NCBI RefSeq assembly: GCF_000189635.1
Contig: NW_002476186.1
Location: forward strand, 186,001-250,000
Direction: 5' to 3'
DNA length: 64,000 bases
From: Tetrahymena thermophila SB210
Lineage: Eukaryota > Ciliophora > Oligohymenophorea > Hymenostomatida > Tetrahymenidae
The notes under the pieces were generated by a model. The model was not told where the DNA came from. It did not search any database and saw nothing but the letters and a program-made list of their open reading frames with translations. Shown here piece after piece: positions 12,743-23,255 of the stretch; within the stretch, counting starts at the first letter, position 1; each line of letters begins with the position of its first letter. Made by a program: the position numbers and the translations under genes.

Positions 12743-15009
12743 TCATTTTTGACCTGCTACTTTCTTCTCTTCAACAATAGGGACTTATTAAACTTCTACA
12801 TTTGGATTTTCCTCTTCTTCCTCTTCTTCAGGTTTTTCTTTATCAAAATACTCAGGTGGAGGAATTGGAATTTTAACTTTATCTTTATTTTTTAAGCAAT
12901 ATAATGCAATAAATGAAATTGGGTCGGATGGCCTTTCTCTATCGCATAACTTAAGTGCCTAATTTGATTAAAATAAATATGTAAAGATTGGATTTGATTT
13001 TAATTTTATTACATTGTTCAATAAAGGCATGATTGTTTATCTTAAATAATCTTCTCCGTTAGCTTCCATTAATAATTAAAAATCTGATTTTTTCTATATT
13101 TATGAAGGAAATTCTGGGTCTTCTAAAGGAAGTTATTTTTCTATTCTTTCTATTTCTTCAGCCCTGCTTTTTTCACAAAAATCAATACACTTTATAAAAT
13201 AATCAGGGTCTTTTATGACATCAATGATATCTACTTTAACCATATATCTATTAAACAAAAAAACTGTTAATATTTTGTAATTAGTTTTCACTTATATACT
13301 TATTCATAGATCTCTTTAATGGTATTTGCTAACCTGATATGCAATCTCTTACATCTACAATGCAATCATCATCGCTTTTTTATTTAGGTGAGAAAACAAA
13401 ATTAATATCTAACGCAAAATTTTAAAATAGTAAATTACTTCCAAACATTATCATCAAAGAAGATATGCTATGTTTAATAATCTTGCTAATCAATAATTAA
13501 TGGCTTTGAACATTATATTTTCCTATCAAAATGGTCCCAAGATAGGAAATCATCTTAAAATCCTAAACCACAAGACTTTACATTAAAATTAAAAAAAGGT
13601 TCATTCATTTTTCAAAAGAAAGTTTATTTATTATTTTACTTCTTTCAATAATTCTTAAATAATGCTCTGTATTTCATGAGGACCATTTACTATTTTTACA
13701 GTTCCTGCTTTGATTTCTTCAGCATAAAAATCTTGCAATTTAACTTATGGATTTTCATTACGCTTCGTGGTTCCAAGAACTAATTAGCAGTCTTCTATTC
13801 TGTCAGATTTATTTCTGTAAAAAAGACCTTAATGAAATTTTTTTATTCTAAAGTTCTTATTATTTTTAGAGCCATCAAATTTAATTATAGGCATATTATT
13901 TCTCCCATTGAATGAAGGATGCTCACCAGCACAAAAAGAATTAATTTCTCTAATTACATTTTATAATTCGCTTCCAAAAGTTCTAAAAACAATTGCAAAT
14001 TCCCTCTTTTGCTTCTTTAAATTAATCATGGTCTTGAAAAAGGATGGTAACATATAATATTTTCCATCCTAAAATAAATCATAAATTTTATCTTCTTCCA
14101 AATGTTAAAACATATTCTAAGATGTTTGAGCTCCAGTATCTTCTTCTTTCTCTGCTTTAGCCTAGAAAATAATGAAAAATAAGTTAAAAATAAATAAAGT
14201 AAGTGTATTTTGTGGGCTTTTACTTATTCATTCTTAACAAACTCTGCTACTAACTTTGGCATAGAAATCGCCTTCATAATTCTATCATATTCTGGCTTTA
14301 ATTTAATGCCAACTCCTCCTGTCTTAACAAAATTATTAAATAAGTTTTATCTATTTGCCCTATTTGTTTTATATACATTATTTTTGAAGTGTCAAGATAT
14401 ATTTTTCAATAATTACTTCATCTACTTATTATAACGCTATCTACTTTCATTATCTGGTTCTTCTTATTCGGTTTTTAAAGGATAAAGTGATTTAACATAA
14501 GAGCTATAAAATGATTATAAAAATAATTTAAACTATTTAGTTTTATACAAAAAATATTTACTGATAATCTATCATATCTTTTTCAGGCTATTAGCTAGTA
14601 AAATGATTGTGATCTAAACATATTTTTTAATTATTTAAAAATACGCTTTAATACATTTATAATATTCATCATCAATTATATATCATGTATGTGTTATTTT
14701 CGATTAACATCAAAATTAAACTAAAATTAATTACAAAGCTTCCACATAATAGGTGATTTCTCATCTTTTTATTCTAATTTACCCCATGCTTATCTCGATA
14801 ATATAAGATGCAACTATTTTCAGTTTTAAGAGTTTAAATAAGTTTTTGAAATTTTAGAATCAATTTTGTTATTTTTATCAAAATGCATTAATTACATGAT
14901 CCTCCTTTGAATAACCTTTTGCTTAATCCTATAAAATAATAGTTTTATTGACATCGAAATGTAAGATTAGCTTTTTATTAGGTGGCTTATTCTCTTCTTT
15001 TTTATTCAT
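12743..15009 (-). CDS. HAD-like protein with C-terminal Dpy-30 motif
   Basis: The gene starts at ATG 15007-15009 and stops at TGA 12743-12745, with about nine exons. The N-terminus reads KKLILHFDVNKTIIL, a variant HAD motif I (DxNxT instead of DxDxT). Further blocks are ILSRQAWGKLEQKDEKSPIM, a conserved-looking KKQKREFAIVFRTFGSELQN followed by FCAGEHPSFNGRN, and SDRIEDCQLVLGTTKR. The last 80 residues hold a Dpy-30 motif (EDYLRQTIMPLLNNALKLCD and RPSDPISFIALYCLKN) and an acidic, Pro-rich tail ending VEEKKVAGQK. Dpy-30 motifs form dimerising helices that bind amphipathic anchoring helices, as in axonemal adenylate kinase/NDK proteins and COMPASS. HAD domains are usually phosphatases, but the second catalytic Asp is replaced by Asn here, so activity is doubtful. 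A ciliary location is inference from the Dpy-30 motif only. Confidence 0.7.
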
Positions 15010-16053
15010 GTTATTAGCTTGTTGAATTATTTGAAGAATAGAAGCTTATTTTTGAAATCTTGAATGTTGTATGTAATAAATTAAAAGTACTGTTAATGAT
15101 ATTTTTCTTTTAATTATGTAAAATAATTAAGTTTCAAATATAAATTCAGATAGAACTTTATATTTAATTAACTTCAAATTATTAATAAATTAGTTAATAA
15201 ATAATCTATTGATTGAACATTTAATTTTTTTTACTGTTTATTAAAACACTAATTGAATTCCAATAATTTTGCAAACATATCTTAATCACTTAAAAAATAA
15301 TTTAATTTTTTATAAAATCTAAATTAGGTATTTATATTATTGTTGTTTATTCATTAAAATATTTTGAATTTTGTCACTGCAAAAACAAAATTTATAATAT
15401 TTCAATAAAAAAAAACAAAAAAATAATCTTTAAAAATTTTTTAAATAATAAAAATCAAATAGGTTGGTTAGATATAATGATTTCATTTGATACATAAAAG
15501 ATCTGAAATGTGCAGTTTGTTTAAGCAGAAAATTATTTAATCAAAAAATATTTAAAAACAATAAAATAAATATCAAAAAAATGGTTTTAAGATTGATTTA
15601 ATTTTATATTTATGAGAGAAACTACTTTGAATTTTATTGAAAATAAATTTTTTTCAGAATTAGTTCAACAAAATTATAATTTTTAAAGATAATAAATGGC
15701 TATTTATAGTATATTGGAACTAAATTTAAGATAGAATTTTGTTTTTATTTAAATCAAAGGCAATATTATTTTTCATCTACAATAAGAATATTTATTTATT
15801 TATGTATATTCCTGATACTTACTTAATCACATCCTAGTTAGAATTCAATTCGGATAATCTCCTCAAAATATTTATATTTTTACTTCATCTAAATTTTATG
15901 ATTTGATGGGAATCAAAGCATATCATCTAATTATATCACTCACTTATAATAATCTAAAATAAGCTTTAAGTCATCATAATTAATTAAAGATAATTTATAC
16001 CAATATATATTGAAAAGTAAAGCTAATTTAGAATAGAAAGTAATTGTTTAGAT
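15010..16053. other. Divergent intergenic region
   Basis: A/T-rich promoter-side region shared by the HAD-like gene (-) and the V-ATPase e gene (+). No coding-like frame or named motif is visible. Confidence 0.5.
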
Positions 16054-16395
16054 ATGAGTGCTATTTTTGCAGGATCAATGATATTTATAGCTATCGCTGT
16101 TGTTGGTAGCATCTTCTTTGGTTTTTATGCAAGAGCAAGAACCGTTGATATTACAGCAAAAGGTTCAAATGCATGGTAAATTATTCATAAACTTGAATAT
16201 TTTGAAAATTATTATTTTACAAAATTAAAAATTCTAAATGAATTTTTATAAAAAATTAATTATTTTTATTTAAAAATATTTAGCATTGCAGTTTTTTCAG
16301 TGATATTATCATGCATTTGTATGTGGATTATGTGGGTATGTGCATATATGCATTAAATGAATCCAATTATTATGCCTTTGCTTAAAACCGATTGA
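16054..16395 (+). CDS. V-type ATPase V0 subunit e
   Basis: Exons 16054-16175 and 16284-16395 (intron 108 bases) encode 77 residues, the usual size for this subunit (70-80). It is a very hydrophobic protein with two membrane helices: AGSMIFIAIAVVGSIFFGFY at the N-terminus and IAVFSVILSCICMWIMWVC. The second is followed by the family signature AYMHQMNPIIMPLL. Subunit e (yeast Vma9, animal ATP6V0E) sits in the membrane V0 sector of the proton pump that acidifies vacuoles, lysosomes and, in ciliates, the contractile vacuole system. The phase-2 splice joins Asn-Ala-Cys cleanly. No oddities. Confidence 0.9.
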
Positions 16396-17886
16396 ATATT
16401 AAATATAATAAATAATAAAAAGTAATGCAAAAATGTATTCTTTATATGAGTAATCTCTTTTATCAAAATTAATTTCATCAAAAGTATTTTTACATATCTT
16501 TTTTAACTTTCATGCATTTATCTAGTGAGATATTGTTTTTTTTTATAAAAATGGCTTTAGTTTTTATGGAAATATATGATATTTTATTGATTTTTAATCA
16601 GGTTCATTTTCTTTAATTTATCTTATTTAGTTAAAAAGACGTGTGTGTGCCCTTTAAAAATAAAAAAGAAATTAGATTAATCAATCAATCAGATGTTTGA
16701 AATCAATACCTATATTCAACATTTGAAGAAAATCTTTTTTATTGGTAATTAAATGTCTAATATTATTTTGATTTTATCAAGTCTTTTTGAAAAGTATTTA
16801 AAAATGAAATATATTGATAATATTTCAAGAAAATTATTTTTAAAACTATCATCATCAATCAACCATAAATTTTCTATTAGATCTTTTAAAGTAGATAATT
16901 AATAAATTCAGTGACTTTTATTAAAAGCTAAAAAAGCTTTAAAATTAACTTTTTACTAAAATTTGTGTTTTGAAAAATTTTACTTTTTAAAATAATTAAA
17001 AACAGTATGTTTTTTTTTTTGTTATTAATTTAATTAGTAAATTAATAAAAATAAAAATGATATAATATGATAGATTTATTAGTTAAAAAATTATAAAATA
17101 TAAAATTTAATCATATTTTAAAAATGCATATAATATTATTGAAAATTAGCTTGTAAATTTTTTAATCTCATTTCAAAATTAAATTTAATAAAAGTTTTTA
17201 AAAAATGTTATTATAAAAGAATTTTAAATAAACAAGTTTTTCTTTAAATATAAATATGAATAAATCAATTAACTAACATTTTTAAAAAAGTAATATAATT
17301 ACCAATTTAGTTAGGATTTAAAATTCTAAATTATTTTACAAAATTTAAATAGAAAAATAAATTGAATTTGTTAAAAATTATTTTGATAATGATATTTTAG
17401 AACTTTTCATTAAAAAAATTCTTCAAAAATTAATAAAGTATTTAAATAGCCATAATGTTATTTATATCAAATATCAGGAGATATCATTTTGATATTTAAT
17501 ATTTTTATGATTATCATAAAAAATTAATATAAAATTTTGATTATCAAAAGAAAAAATACACAAAATTTTTACTGAATAAAAAATATGTTTATTATAGAAT
17601 TTATTTTAAAAAATAAAAAAAATAATTGATATTTTATTTATTAAAAATTGCTTTCATAATTTTTGTCATTTTTACTAAAAAAACACTTATAAACAAAATA
17701 AAATGAAACTCTTAAATCTATAGAATTTTAGAATTTTCAAAAAATTTGATTTATCTTTTCAAAAACTAATTTAAGCAACCCAAATTTAAACTTAAATTAA
17801 TTTTTTTATTTTAAAATTGTTATAATAAATAAGATAAAAATATGTTTAATATTAATTTTTAAACGCTTTAAATATAGTTTTGAATT
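16396..17886. other. Intergenic stretch between convergent genes
   Basis: Long A/T-only spacer. I see no gene-like composition and no repeat beyond simple A and T runs. Confidence 0.5.
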
Positions 17887-20288
17887 TCATTTTATAACAT
17901 TTTATCTCTTAACTCTATCTTCTTATATTTTTTACTTAATTATTGTGTTATGAATTTGTTCATAAATATTTTTTTTAGAAGGAGTGGGAGATTACAAATA
18001 TTTTATAATTTATTCTGTCTTTTTTTAATCTTAGTCATGAAGCTACTTTTTTTATGTTTATTGGGTGATAGACTAGTTTCTATAACTCTATGATTTTTTT
18101 AATATTTCTGCTATAAAAAAGTTTTAATTATATTCAGTATTTAGTGTTTTTAGACTAGTATCAGCTGATTTTTTAAAGAAAGTTTAGGATTTTTTCAACT
18201 TTTCCTACTCATCTAACTTTTATTTTAAAGTAACTAAATTTTTTTGATTTTATTAGTAACTTTATTTACAATCTTAAACATTTTAGGTTTTTTCATATGT
18301 TAGACTTTAAAATTTACCATTTTTTTAATTATCAACACCATTATAGAGCTTTTAGTTTTCTTATACAAATTGGTTATTTACTATTTTTAATATTTTTTTT
18401 TAATAAAATTAAAAAAATTAATTTTATTCTATTTAAGTTAGTTACTTTTTTTATAATTTGGGGAATTCTCACTTATTTATGTTTCAAGATCTATTTTATT
18501 ATAGAACTATGAGTCAATATCTGTATTTTAATTTCTATTCGTTGAGGCTGTTTGATACATGGAACTGCTTTTAGAATCCTATTGAGTCAAACAAGAATTT
18601 ATGTACTGTTTTTCTTTGCATATAGTATTTGGTTCAATAAGATCTTGCAATTTCTGAATTTGATGTATTTAAGATTTGAACCTTTTTTCAATTAAATTAT
18701 AAATTTATTAAATTTTGATAATGTCAAAATAAATTGATTTTTACTGCTGTTGTTCAGACTATTTTTTATTTTTTTCGATTGATGTTTTCATTTATTTTTT
18801 TTTTTTACGCATCTCATTAAATTTTGGGGAACCACTACTACCACTTCTCCTAAATAAAAATATAATATCTAATAATATCTTTATTAATAGTTAATATAAA
18901 TACCTTCTATTATCAAAGCTTGTGGCATTTTTTACAGTATCAATTTCATCAATTGATGTGAACAATTTATTAAAAATTATTCTTGAATCTTCCTCTTAAT
19001 TATTTTTATTATTTTAAATGGTATTACATTTTTAAATCTATATTTTTTCTTATGAGCTCGAAGCTCTTTATGAAAGCATATTCTACTCAGAATTAAGCTT
19101 AGAAGAGTTTATATGATAAAAAGAAACAGTTTTAGTAATATCTTGAATATTAAGGTGAAAATTTTTTGATTTTTCTAGGATCTAAATTATTCAATAGGTA
19201 AATAAATATTAAAAAAATTAATAGTAGCAATTTACTTTAATATTTTCATCTGACATTAAGGTATTAAGTTAATTATTTATTTATTTTACTAAATCTTTAA
19301 ACTGGTTTTTTTAAGAAGAGTCTAGCGGCATCTATACTTCTTTTTCCAATTCAATTTATTAGTTAGCTTTTTTTTCTTTAACAGGATTATGTGCAGAATA
19401 TTATTAAACCAATTCATATTTTTATTTTGAATTAATATTTTTTAAGACTAAGTCTGCAATTTTTTAGCTAATCTCATCTTTTGTTGGAAATGACTCATCA
19501 TTTTTATATAGAGTTTTATTATAAATTAGCATTTAATTATTTTTATTTTATGGTGTCGTGTATCCATGTAAGCTAAGGTTCCTACTATCTTTAGTAGAAG
19601 AATTTAACTTCAAATTTTATGTATCTTTTATTTTTTCATTGCTGATCTAATTTTAAGATATTTTTTGGCTTTAAGCTTTACCATCTTTTTATTTTATTTA
19701 ATTCTAACTTTAAACAGTTTTAGTTATACAAGAAGATTTTTATTCATTTTAACTAGAGTTCTAAATAGGAAACATTTTATCCCTTTTTTTCAAGTGAGCA
19801 TATGTTAAATTTGCTGCTTGTAAAGCCTGCTTTAAATTTTATGAATGCTAATCTTATTATTAATCATTTTTTTTTTTAACAGAATTATTTTAAGCTGACT
19901 ATTCTATTACAAAAAGAATTAATAAATAAATAAATTAGCTTTTTTTATTATTTTATTGGAAAAAATGAATAAATATTTTATTAATTAGTTTTTTTACTAT
20001 TTTTATAGCGTTAAGAATAGGAATTAGATAAAGCTTTATTTGCAATAGAGTTATGGCTTGGTGCTCTTTCTTTCAAATTGGCCTTTTTTATTTTTTCATT
20101 GCTAGGGCGTTAACAAGACTAGCATTTCTACTTCATATTTATAATATTTTTGAGATTATAATATAAATTATTTAAATATAAACGAGGGTAAAATTAAGCA
20201 CATAACAACAGAAGTAAATTACCTAAAGCTTAGAATCGCTTTCTCTTGGCGATAAAATTTCATTATAATTTGGTTTCCTCTCTATCAT
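17887..20288 (-). CDS. Unknown Q/K/N-rich protein
   Basis: A multi-exon gene that I do not recognise. A possible start is ATG 20286-20288 (MIERKPNYNEILSPRESDSK...) and the stop is TGA 17887-17889. Readable segments include NEKIKKANLKERAPSHNS, LKQALQAANLTYAHLKKRDK, IIFNKLFTSIDEIDTVKNAT, SGSPKFNEMRKKKKQMKTS and a C-terminal helical stretch (LKQKLDEQEKLKKSQTFF...). An intron near 18416-18478 is needed to keep frame and fits phase. Composition suggests a mostly disordered protein with short coiled coils; there are no membrane segments. Immediately upstream (about 20262-20380) a different frame also looks coding and could be joined only by a one-base change, so the N-terminus is uncertain. Confidence 0.55.
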
Positions 20289-21165
20289 AAGAACGGAAAT
20301 AGTTTCCTCTCTTTTATGGTGATCTTGGCTGACTTGTATTATTTAGTTCAAAAAAATTAAATTTTTCTATACTTTTAGTAATAAAAATTAATATCAATTG
20401 ATATTGAATTTATTAAATTAAAAAATATGAATGAATAATATTAATCACAAATTCTACTAGCATATTTTTATTTTTAAATCATTTAATCAATCTATTCCAC
20501 ACAATAAAATTAATTCAATAATTCATTAATCTTACCATATTTTGTTTATAAACTAAAAACACGATTTATCTTATATTTAAAAATTATCTACTTTATTGCT
20601 AAGCTATTTAATATAACAATCTTTTAAAGTAGTTTTTCTTATAAAATCTGTATTTTTTGATTAAATTTGTAAAATATGATCAAATATTCTAACAGCTGCT
20701 TTATAATATTTCATAAAATACTAAAAATCAGTCTATCTAGATAGTCTATTTAAAAGTAGATTGATTTACTAATTTAAAATATTAAAATGTGATAAACAAC
20801 GACTTTTTCTACTTAATAAAATTGTTATAGACAATATAAAATCTAGAACTTTAGAAAATGTAATATTATAAAAATAAAATTCAATATATATCTTAAACAT
20901 GTATCAAAATTTGATCAAAAATATTTTATTTATATAGGTTTGATAATATACTTAAAAAGTAATTATTTTAGAACGCTTTTTTATTTTACGCACTTTTTTA
21001 GTATATTTTTAAAGTTATCAGATTGTATTTCATCTAGTCACAGAATTATTATTTTAAATTATTATCTTTAAAAACCAAAAAGAAAGGATTCTAATTAAAA
21101 TATTTGGCTATAAAATATTAAACTAATAAATAGCAAAAAATTTACAAAAATAAAAAAAATTTTAG
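20289..21165. other. Divergent intergenic region, possibly with 5' exons
   Basis: A/T-rich region between two divergent genes. It may hold an N-terminal extension of the minus-strand gene (about 20289-20380) and the missing first exon of the plus-strand gene starting near 21166. I could not fix either. Confidence 0.4.
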
Positions 21166-21931
21166 TCAAACAACTTCTAATAGACAAGCATCCACTGCTC
21201 TTATAAACTCATAATAAGCATAACCTATAATTAAATTTACCTTTACAAAAATTCATAGAAAAACATCCTCGGAGGTCAGCTCCCCTACATAAGAATAGCC
21301 TACAGAAAAAGATATTAATAGTTTGTAATAAGGTATAGAGATGTTACTTGTTGAAAACTAAAATGTGCATTCCAAAAAAAGGAATTTTACATAACACTGT
21401 TAATTTCATAAAATTTAGCCATCTTAAAATTTTTTTGATCATTTAAACATAAGATCTAAGCTAAAGCCCTATGAAGAGCCCTCTGAAAATAATTTAAAAA
21501 TAATTGTTAGTGATTAGAAATAAATAGTAGAAAAAGAATACCGCCAGATGAATTAATACCTGGGAGAAATCTATTTACAAAATAAGATGTCTTAATAAAA
21601 AAGAAAAAAAGTTAAAGAGGAAGTAAACAACAAACCTTATTAGATCAGAGAGAATAGCTAACCTATGGATATATATAAATAAGGATAACAAAGATAAAAT
21701 AATATGGATATCGAAGAATATCAATCTTAACAAGAAAATTAAGTAAAAACTTTAAATTAAAGTCAATGCGATAATCAAAATTCTAGTTAATTTGATAGAG
21801 ATAACAACTATAATGATTTCAAATAAGAAGTAATAGCAAATAATATTTATGAATATTATAGATAAGAGAAACAAATACTGATGAATGCAATCGAGAGCAG
21901 ATAAATGAAAATGAATATAGAATTCTAATGA
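21166..21931 (+). CDS. Unknown Q/N/K-rich protein, 5' end unresolved
   Basis: A continuous frame under the ciliate code runs from about 21166 to TGA 21929-21931. It reads SQTTSNRQASTALINSQQAQ, later EEPSENNLKIIVSDQKQ, EYRQMNQYLGEIYLQNKM and ends NIYEYYRQEKQILMNAIESR plus a few residues. The protein is hydrophilic and probably a coiled coil near its C-terminus. I do not recognise a family. There is no in-frame ATG close to the left edge (the first is 21351), and a good 3' splice site (TTTTAG) sits at 21160-21165. I infer an upstream exon carrying the start. Confidence 0.5.
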
Positions 21932-23255
21932 TTGCCTCTAACCTAAAAATACTAAATCTGTTGTATAAATAAAATCATTGAGCTTAAAAAACATATTTTA
22001 ATGAATAAATAGCACCTTAATTAAAAATGTAGCCAAACTAACCTCATTTATAAATAATTATCAATTTTAATTAAACTCTTGCTTCCATATTTATCAAAAA
22101 CTTAAATTAATCACTACAATAAATTACTACCATTGCCAATCTATATTTTATAATTCGTAACTATAAATTGCATCTTTATTTCAAATTTAACTATTATTAA
22201 TACTCAAAAAAAACTCTACTATAATCTAAATTTATTTACTGAAATTGATTGCAAATAATATTTTTTCTTAACAAATTTAAGTATTTTAAATTTAATAGTT
22301 TATTTGAAAATCCTTAAAAAGCTAAATTATACCTTAAAACTTTTAATTGTTTTCTCTTTCATTAATAAATTATAATATTTATGTCTAAAAAAGATGTTAA
22401 CCCCCTTTAATTATAAATAACTTTTATAACTATTTTAAATTATCATGAAGTATTTAAATAATTTTCTTAAAAATATGTTAGTAAATCTAAATTATTTATT
22501 TAAAATATTAAATATCTTTTACAAAAACAATTGAAAACAAATTATTTAATTTTAGAAATTTTAGAAAAAGAAACAAAAGCTCTTATTTAAAAAGTATTAA
22601 AATTAATATTAAAAATAATCTAATAACATCTTAAATTATTTAATATAATTTTAAAGCATATTTATTAAGGATAAAATTATAATACTAATTTCCTTTAAAT
22701 TTATTAATAATTCAATATTTTAAAAATATAGCATTTTATTATTATATAATTCTATATATTGTCTTTAATTTATTATAAAATAAAAGCATATTGTATCAGA
22801 AGAATTTTCTAAGCTATCTTGGTAAAATTAAAATATAAATACGTAAATAAAACATCTATATAAATAAAATATAATTAATAAAAAATTAAAAAAAAAATAA
22901 TTAATATGTTTTTTCCTTTATATATAATATTTTAACATAAATGCTTAATTCAACAAAACTTTTTTAATTTATGTGGATTTAATAATTATTTAAAGTTTTA
23001 ATTTTTCTAATTGTAATTATCTAATTTAAAATTTAATTTTAAAATAATATCTGAAAATATATATATATTTACAAAAAGGTTACAAAATCTATTATAAATA
23101 ATAAAATTAGTTGTTATAAATTCAACATCTTGATTTTTTTTTTATTTAACTAATTCTTAAGTAAAATAATTTTTAGTTTTTATGTATTAAATTTTACAAA
23201 AATAATTTCATAAAACTAAGAATTTCTTTAAAGCTCTAATTATAAAAAAGCTAAA
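21932..23255. other. Intergenic stretch between convergent genes
   Basis: A/T-only spacer, including a short run of AT dinucleotides near 23058-23070. No gene is visible. Confidence 0.5.

Noticed and set aside
14210..14434. A plus-strand open frame beginning MWAFTYSF
   Set aside because: It lies antisense to an exon of the HAD-like gene, whose minus-strand reading (KTGGVGIKLKPEYDRIMK) has clear coding composition and splices in phase.
18297..18512. A hydrophobic plus-strand frame
   Set aside because: It is antisense to the Q/K-rich minus-strand gene; A-rich codons on one strand give Phe/Leu-rich frames on the other.
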